Assembly (NCBI GenBank): GCA_025917655.1
Contig: CP084615.1
Coordinates: 2,728,001 to 2,792,000 of the forward strand
Direction: 5' to 3'
Length of the DNA: 64,000 bases
Origin: Chlorella sorokiniana
Taxonomy: Eukaryota > Chlorophyta > Trebouxiophyceae > Chlorellales > Chlorellaceae
The position numbers and the translations under genes are program-made. The notes beneath the pieces were generated by a model. That model had not been told where the DNA came from. It worked only from the letters and a program-made list of their open reading frames with translations, and made no database searches. This document shows positions 57,192 through 64,000 of this stretch, piece after piece (the first letter of the stretch is position 1; each line of letters begins with the position of its first letter).

Positions 57192-60100
57192 TCAGCCGTC
57201 GGCCAGGCGTACGTTGAAGATGGCGGCGAGGACGGTCCGGGCGGCTGCATAGATGCGCACGCAGGCGTCTCGGCTGTCGTACGCCTTGGAGTTCCACTGC
57301 GGGGGTGGGAGCAGCGTATGGGGTTGTCGACATGGAGGGTTGCAAACGAGTGGGGGTGAGGCAGCACCAATCAAAGCGGCAGCCAGGCGTCGCGCAGCGG
57401 ACGGCAGCAGTACCAAGCCGCACGCCCGGCGGCCTGCAGCAGCCCGTCACCATCTTTACGCAACATGTTCATACGAATGGGCAGAGGCTCACCGCGCAGC
57501 CGGCGGGCCACCAGTCTGGCGCGGGGTTGGAGCGGTAGAGGGCCTGCGGCGCGCACGGCTTCTCGCCGCGGTGTCGCCGCTCGGCGTCCACATACTCCTT
57601 GACCATGGCGCGGGCCAGCTTCTGCGGTGCAGGGAAGCGGTACATGATGCAGTACATGAACACACGGCATGTGAGCGGTGCGGCGCAGCGAGACAGCGGC
57701 GCAGCGCTGGGCGCACTGCGTGGGGCCGAATGCGTCAAGCGGCAGCCGAGCACAGCAGCCTGTGGCAAGAGTTCAGGCCACAGCCGCTGCTCCCATTATG
57801 CCGAGGCGAGGCGAACAGGCGTCACTCGGGCAGCGGCTGGAGGGGGTCCCCACCTGCAGCTCCTTTGTGTTGGTGTGCGCTGCCACCGGCTTCTGCCACG
57901 GGAAGGTGCGGGCGGCCAGCCGCGCGGCCTCCGCCGCCGCCTCCTCCGACGCCGCCCGCGCTGCCATTGCGGCAAGCATGTCGGCGGGCTGCTCGCTGGG
58001 CTGCGGGCTGGCCGCAGCTGCGGCGGCCGCGGCGGCGGCGGCAGGCGCGGCGGCGGCGGCGGCGGCGGCAGTCGCCGGGGAGGCGGCGCTGGGTGCCGCC
58101 GCCGCCGGGGAGGGCTGCCGCGAGGAGGCTCGGGCGGCGCCTGCCACCGCGCCCAGCAGCTGCGAAAGAACGTCGGGCTGCTTCTCAAACTGCTGAATGA
58201 CGGCCTGCACAGCGGGAGGGCAGAGACGGGCGTGAGCCTGTGCGTCTCAGTGCTGCAGGCCAGTATGGTGTGCATGCAGCGCTTGCCCATGCACGCCGAT
58301 CGCCACGGCAGCAGGCAGTGGCCAGGCAGGGTGGTTCTCCCCGCACCTCATCGCGGTCCTCATCAACCGGGCTGGAAGGGGAGGCTTCCTGCTGCTCCTC
58401 CTCCTCCTCCTCTGATGACGTCTCAGCCTCGTTCCCTGTGCCAGAGCTCTCCTCCTCCTCCTCGCTGCCAGCCTCCTCCTCGCTGCTGCTGGAGCCGCTG
58501 CTGGCCTCCTCAGAGCTCTCTTTAGAGGCGGAGCCACCCTGCTTGCCGCCCGCCGCTGCTGCCGCCGCCTGCTGGACGCCGCCGCCGCCCTCCTTGCTGC
58601 CCTTGTGATTCTCCTCCTCCTCCTCCTCCTCCTCGTCTGATGAAGAGTCCTCCTCCTCATCATCACTACTGCTGCTGCTGCTCTCGCTGGACGCAGCAGC
58701 GGCGGCTGGGGCTGGGGCAGGAATGGCGGCTGGCGCAGGGACGGACGCTTCTCGGCTGGAAGGCTCGGTGGCGGGCTCGGCACTGGAAGGGGAGCCCGCA
58801 GATTCGGGAGGGCCTCCCCAGCTGCAGTGACGGCCGCAGGCTGCTGCTGCCCCTCCTCCTCCTCCTCCTCCTCCTCCTCCTCATCGCTGCTGCTGCTTTC
58901 AACGCTGCTGCTGCTTTCATCCTCGGCGTCGCTGCGCGCTGCCTGCCCACCGCTGCCGCTGCTGGGGGTCTCCACAGGCGTATCTGGCGGCGCTGCGGCG
59001 GCGGCGGCGGCGGCATCCGCGCCGGAAGGGGGCGATGTGGTGTCCGGCTCGTCCTGCAGTTGGAGTGGGGGCACAGCTCACAGGGGGTGAGAGATCCATG
59101 GTCGCATCGGTTGCGCATCACCGAGCGCAGCTAGGTGCCTGGGCGGGCAGAGAGCCAGACCTGGCCCACACAAAGGAAACAGAGGTGTAATGCCGGTTCG
59201 AGGGACAAGCCGTAACAAGCATACATGGCGGGCTGTGGCACAGAGGCTTCGGCAGAGGTCCACCCCCTCACCTGGGGAGCCCAGCACCAGCTGCCGCCGC
59301 ACGTCGGCGCTTGGCAGCGAGGAGGCGCGGGTGTCCTGGCTGTCCTGCTTGGCCGCTTCCTCGCTGCCGCCAGTTGCCCCCTCCTCCTCCTCCTCCTCCT
59401 CCTCCTCCTCATCGCTGCTGCTGCTGCTGCTGCTGCTGTCGCGCTCCTCGTCCTCGCTGCTGCTGCTGGCATTCTCCTGGGCGGCGGTTTCTTGCTTGCC
59501 GTGAGCAGCGCCGCCGTCTTGGGAAGGCGGCGCGGTGGCCCGCTCCGGGCGGCTGCTGCAATCGGGCCCTTGCCGCCCTCCTCCTCCTCCTCATCGCTGC
59601 TGCTGCTGCTCTCAGCTGCATCCTCATCGCTGCTGCTGCTGCTGCTGCTGTTTTCGCTGCTCTCCTCGCTTTCAGCGGCAGGCTCTGAGTCGGGAGATGC
59701 CGCTGCTGGCGACGCAGCAGCGGCGGCGCCGGCGGCCTCACCGCCCTCTGGGCCGCTGTCGCCGCCGTTGTCATCACCATCAGTCACGCTCTTGCCGCCC
59801 TCGCCGCTGTCCCTGCTGCTGGTTTGTTTATCAACAGCCCCCTTGCCTCCAGGAACGCCTGCAGCGTCGCTAGCCGCGGCTGCCCCACCCTGGGCCGCAT
59901 CGGTGGCTGGCTGGGCCTGGTCGGCGGCCTGCTGCGGCTCCTCTGCATCGCTCTCTTCATCGCTGCTGCTGTCCTCGCTGTCAGAGTCGGAGCTTTCCTC
60001 GCCGCTGTCCTCTGCCGCGGCGGCTGCTTCAGCAGGCTGAGGAGCAGGCGGGAGCGCATCCGCAGCACCACCCTTGGGGCTCTCTTCCTGCTCCTCCTCC

Positions 60101-62903
60101 TCTTCACTGCCGCTGCTGCTGCTACTACTGGAGGGTCTTGCATCCTCGCTATCGCTGCTGCTGTCCTCCTTGCCGGCAGCTGGGCTGGCCTTGACAGCCG
60201 CTGCCTGCGGCTGCTCTGCCAGCTGCTCGCCGGCTTGGGGGAGCCCTGCTCGTCATCGCTGCTGCTGCTACTGCTGTTGCTGGTGTCCTTGCTATCTTCA
60301 CACTCTTCGCTGCTGCTGCTGCTGCTGCTGCTCTGCCTAGTGCCTTTGCTGCTCTTGCTCTTGCTATCGCTGGGAGACGGCACCGGCCTGGTCTCCTGAG
60401 TCTCCAAGTCCGCCACCAGCCCACCAACTGCTGCCAGGGCGGCCGTCTGCTGCTGCTCGGGCGCGGCGGCGCCGCTGGCATCGGGGAGGGCGGCGGCGCG
60501 GTTGCAGCAGCGTCCGACTCGGCGGCCGCTGGCGGCTCAGTTGGCGGCGGCGACGCCTGCAGCAGGAGCAGCGGTGGTGCCGCGCTGCTCAGCGACGGGC
60601 GCGGCAGGGGGAGAGGGGGCGGAGCGGGCCGTCAGGCGGCTGTAGAGTGCGGCGGCGCAGAGCCTCTCGGACAGCCGCTCACAAACAGCGCAGAAATGCT
60701 GCACATTGCTGGAGACCCAGGGTCTCCAGCTGCCAACGCAAGTGCTGGCCAGGCTACAAGTGAAGAAAGCAGCGCCTCCCCAGCCCGCCCAGACAGGCAC
60801 TCCCACAGCAGGCAGTCAGTCACCTGTGCCGCCGGCCGGTTGAGGCACGCTTTCTTCAGCTTGGGGTTGTTGCACGTCTTGCAGTTGCCGCAGCGGAAGC
60901 CCTTGGCGGCCGAGCGAGGAGCCGCACCCTTGCCGGACGCAGGGGCGTCTGTGGCGGGGGCCGGGCGGCGGCAGCGGCGATGGGTGCCTCCGCTGCAGGC
61001 TCTGCCGAGGCCGCCGCTGCACCCTTCTTCCCACGCCGCTTCTTCTTGCCGGCGCCACCGCTGCCCTCAGCCTGCGCTGCAGCGGGCTGCGCTGCGGCAG
61101 GTGGCGGCGGCGGCTGCTTGTCTTCCACAACCGGCAAGACAGCTGGGGAGGGGGCGGCGGCCTGGGGCGCCTCTGCCGCCTCGCTCTTGCCCTTCTTTTG
61201 CGCCGCTTCTTGCCGGTGCCCGCCCCGACGCCTGCTGCAGGGGCCGCAGGGGAGCCGGCCGTCGCCTGCGCCTGCGCCTGCGCCGCCTGCGCCGCTGCAG
61301 CGGGCTGCTCCTGCTCCTGCTGCTCAGCCACAGCGGCGGCGGACTTGCTGCGGCGGCGTTTCTTCTTGGCACCGCCGTCCCTCTCCACGGCCACATCAGC
61401 AGGCGCTGGGCTGGGCGCGGGGGGCGCCCTCTGGCTCGGCAGCGGCAGGAGACGGCGGCGCGTCGGCGCTGTCGGCCGCGGCGGCGGCCTTCGCCTCCCG
61501 CTGGCGACGCTTGCGCTCCTGCCGCGTCTTCTTCACACCTGTGCCCTGCTGCGCTGCGGGAGACGCTGCCACGGGGCGGCACTTGCCTGCCTCTGCTGCT
61601 GCGTCTGCTTGCCGCCCGCAGCTGCCTTGCCCTGCTGCTGCGGCTTGGCCTGGCCCTGGGCCTTGCCCCCGGCCGGCTGCTGGGCCAGCTTCTTCTGCGG
61701 CTGGGCGGGGTTGGCGTCTGCTGAGGCTGCAGGGCTGGTGCCTGCTGCAAGGAGGCAAAGCAGGGAGCCGGTGTGAGCAACCGGTGATGTCTGAGCAGCG
61801 TGCTTGGAGCCTGGCCAAGGCACCCACTGCTTCCAAAGTGGACAAACAAACATGTGGCCCTATATCCGCAACCGCCTGCACCACGATCCGCACCTGCACC
61901 GCGCCGCCGACGCTTGCGCTGCGGCCCCTCCGTCGCGGGAATCGCCTTCTCCGCGGGCGCCGCCGCCGCCGCCTGCTTCCCCGCCGCCGCCGCGGCGGTA
62001 GGCTGCGCCACCGCAGCGGGGTGGGCGCCGCCACGGCCGCCTCCCGTCCACGCTTCTGCCCCTTGGTGGGCTGCAGCTCAAGCCGAACCAGGCCAGCGCC
62101 GTTGGGCAGCACATCTGCATGGCATGTGGGGGTGGGGTGGGGTGGGGTGGGGTGGGGGTGTGAGTATGTGTGTGTGGGGAGGTGTCAAGTGAGCGTGCAC
62201 GTCAGCTGCTGTTGCTGCACAGGCGCCGGTGTGAGGAGGATGAACGAGCCAAGTGTGGCCCTCTGGCAACAATGACCAACGCAGCAGCAAGAACCACGGC
62301 GGGCATGCACCTATGATGCGGTCTTCGTCAAAGGCGGGAAGAAAGTTGGGGCGGCCGAGGTGAGGCCCGGCGACAGCGCCGCGTCCGCGGGCACCGCCAG
62401 CTGGCGTGCCGCCACCTGGCCGTGCTCCGGGTGCTGCAGCTGGTGGCGGCGGGCGGCCTCGCCTGCACGGGTGGTGAGCGGGGGAGGGTGGGAGGCTGCG
62501 GGCGGCGGCGGAAAGCGCTCGGGCATGAACGTCTAGTGCAAGAGAAGAAGAGCCCTCAGCGGCCTGTGGCACGCACACGTTGTGATTAGCATGCGCTGAA
62601 GAGCTAGGACAGGCCGCAAGCAGGTGGTGTGGCTCAGGCGGCGGCGGGACCCCGGGACGGGTGCTGCAGCGCTGTCCGCGCACCTTTGACGGCTGCGATG
62701 GTGGCTGATGGCGGCACGGCTACGAGGAGCTTTGTGGACAGGTTGGTTTCCACGTAGATTCGGACTGTGGAAGGTGCGGCAGCGGCAAGCCGCGAGGCTG
62801 CCGCTGCGCCGTTGGCGCCCCCTTGCTTCTTGCTGGCAGGCTTGCCGCCGCTCTGGGTCGGCCTGCCGCCGCCCGAGGGGGCCTTGCGATCCTGCTGCTG
62901 CAT
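57192..62903 (-). CDS. Very acidic Ser/Asp/Glu-rich protein with Cys clusters and ubiquitin-like N terminus
   Basis: Long multi-exon gene. Exon 1 (from 62903) reads MQQQDRKAPSGGGRPTQSGG and then STVRIYVETNLSTKLLVAVP, PSATIAAVK. With FLPAFDEDRIIG and DVLPNGAGLVRLELQPTKG this looks like a ubiquitin-like fold. Lys/Arg- and Ala-rich exons follow (TGVKKTRQERKRRQREAKAA, GAGKKKRRGKKGAAAA). A Cys cluster, FRCGNCKTCNNPKLKKACLN (about 60850-60910), resembles half a CXXC zinc finger. The next exon adds VQHFCAVCERLSERLCAAAL. The middle (58350-60420) is repeated Ser and Asp/Glu runs (SSSSSSSSEECEDSKD, SSDSDSEDSSSDEES). The C terminus has QFEKQPDVLSQLLGAV, KLARAMVKEYVDAERRHRGE, ALYRSNPAPDWWPAG and WNSKAYDSRDACVRIYAAAR, ending VRLADG. 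It is probably nuclear or nucleolar. Repetitive GAG/GAC runs make the frame ambiguous in places. Confidence 0.65.
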
Positions 62904-63701
62904 TGCGTTGCTGACGTTGGTGACCTTGGCGTGGCTCCGGGCTGCGAGTGTGTGCGGTGCTATGCTTCACAGCTTTCAGCCAGCATGCATGCGCGCCGCT
63001 GGTGCCGCTCCGCCCTCCACACTGCTTCCTGCAACGCCTCGGAGCCTGATGAAATTATTGAATAATGGTTTGCATCATTCAATGAGACGGTTTCAGCTGC
63101 AGCGGTTGTACCTCCAGCACCTGTATTGCAAGTGGCGGCGCAGCAACAGAAGGGCTTGGCAGCCTTCTGATGGCAAGGTCAACGTTGATTTATCTTTCAG
63201 CGCGCTAGGTTGGCGCAGTTTGCAGGTGGCGGCCATGACCGCCGCCTGCCGTCGCAGCAGCCTCCGCTGGGCATTGCCGCTTATAAAGGCATGTGATCAC
63301 ACCATGCATGGACCTCTCATGTCACACGGATATGTTATAAGTGCAGTATGTTAAGAACCATGAAGAACCATAAGGGGGTTGCAGGGCGTATGGTGCAAGC
63401 CGCTATAGAGCAAGCGGCGGACAGGGCCTGGAACAGGGGGTGCATGAAAACGTCGGCACAAGCCGACGACATGATAGTAACCCACCCATGCGGGTACGCA
63501 GATGTTGCAGCTAACCAGGGAATCAGGAAATGCATCTCAAGGGCCAGCAGCCATGTGCTGGAGGGTTGCTGTTGCTCGGCGCGTTGGACCGGGCGGCGGC
63601 AGCAAGGTGATGGCAGCCGCCGCCACCTATCAGCGGTGGTCAAACTCGCCAGCCAGCGAGGTCATGATGCGGTGAGAACATAAGTAGGTGATCGGCTTGT
63701 A
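62904..63701. other. Intergenic region, no gene seen
   Basis: Between two minus-strand genes. It should hold the promoter of the acidic-protein gene (near 62904-63100, AT-richer around 63050) and the 3' UTR of the next gene. Short ORFs on both strands lack coding character. Confidence 0.45.
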
Positions 63702-64000
63702 TTATGCAAGGGGGCAGGAACCAAGATGGGCTTGCAGGCGCCCGTGTTGCTGCCACAGAAAGCGCAGGGCAGCCAGCGGTACAGATGGGGCACCTGACAA
63801 GGGAGCCTCCTGCCACGGCGGGCCCGCCGCCGCCCCCCGCTTGCTGCCGCTCGCTCGCGGCGGCGCCACCCCTGCAGCCGCCGGGCGCCTGGGCGCACAT
63901 GATGCCGCTGCTGCTGCCGGGGTCGGAGCCAGCCAGCGCATGCGCCGGTCCACCGCCTCGACACCTTGCGTCAGCAGCTGCTGCTCCGCATCAACATCAA
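63702..64000 (-). CDS. Last exon of an unidentified gene (partial, runs off right edge)
   Basis: A minus-strand frame is open from the window edge to a stop at 63702 and reads DVDAEQQLLTQGVEAVDRRM, RWLAPTPAAAAASCAPRRP, WQEAPLSGAPSVPLAALRFL and WQQHGRLQAHLGSCPLA. The first 20 residues look like a conserved helix; the rest is Ala/Pro-rich. Too little is present to name the protein. Confidence 0.5.
   Translation of the reverse strand, partial: DVDAEQQLLTQGVEAVDRRMRWLAPTPAAAAASCAPRRPAAAGVAPPRASGSKRGAAAGPPWQEAPLSGAPSVPLAALRFLWQQHGRLQAHLGSCPLA

Noticed and set aside
1-64000. Transposons, retroelements or virus-derived elements
   Set aside because: No transposase, reverse transcriptase, integrase or capsid motif and no long terminal repeats were recognised on either strand.

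Overview
The window is nuclear DNA of a GC-rich, intron-dense green alga, most likely a trebouxiophyte of the Chlorella/Micractinium kind. The evidence is plant-type proteins (plasma-membrane P-type H+-ATPase, plant-type catalase, plastid KAS II, plastid LSMT-like SET proteins), GT-AG introns of about 60-400 bases every 50-300 coding bases, strong GC bias at third positions, and Ala/Gln/Ser-rich linkers. I see no bacterial operons, CRISPR array, rRNA, convincing tRNA, or recognisable transposon or virus-derived element. No database search was run; every family name comes from reading conserved motifs.

Layout. 1-1084 (-): N-terminal exons of an H+-ATPase running off the left edge. 1752-6023 (-): a long coiled-coil protein. 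6326-9632 (+): an ACSF3/AAE13-type malonyl-CoA synthetase. 9762-12764 (-): a SET-domain protein with a hydrophobic insertion. 13344-16719 (+): 3-ketoacyl-ACP synthase II. 17373-20643 (+): a second LSMT-like SET protein. 21117-21975 (+): a small SANT/Myb protein. 22356-23775 (+): the ADAT3/TAD3 subunit of tRNA adenosine deaminase. 23994-26769 (+): a conserved protein of unknown function. 27022-28865 (-): a low-complexity protein with a short coiled coil. 29246-30152 (+): a secreted, probably membrane-anchored protein. 30668-35069 (-): catalase, divergent from 35286-36919 (+), the tRNA m7G methyltransferase (METTL1/Trm8). 37088-44667 (+): the ciliary protein CFAP57/FAP57. 44819-47545 (-): a propeller-like protein of unknown function. 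47589-48240 (-): a small Cys-rich protein. 48694-51754 (+): a large disordered Pro/Gln/Ala-rich protein. 53101-56721 (+): a tandem pair of secreted Cys/Asp-rich proteins. 57192-62903 (-): a very acidic Ser/Glu/Asp protein with zinc-binding-like Cys clusters. 63702-64000 (-): the last exon of a gene entering from the right.

The genes do not form one pathway. Loose themes are malonyl/fatty-acid metabolism (malonyl-CoA synthetase and KAS II), protein-lysine methylation (two SET genes flanking KAS II) and tRNA modification (ADAT3 and Trm8).

Two sequence-wide patterns matter to any user. First, many otherwise intact exons lose frame by one base inside runs of G or C. This looks like assembly undercounting of homopolymers, not gene decay. 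Second, several introns use a GC-AG donor, so a predictor limited to GT-AG will miss exons. The most novel content is the tandem secreted Cys/Asp-rich pair, the complete ciliary gene CFAP57 in a Chlorella-like context, and the acidic protein with the CGxCxxC cluster.
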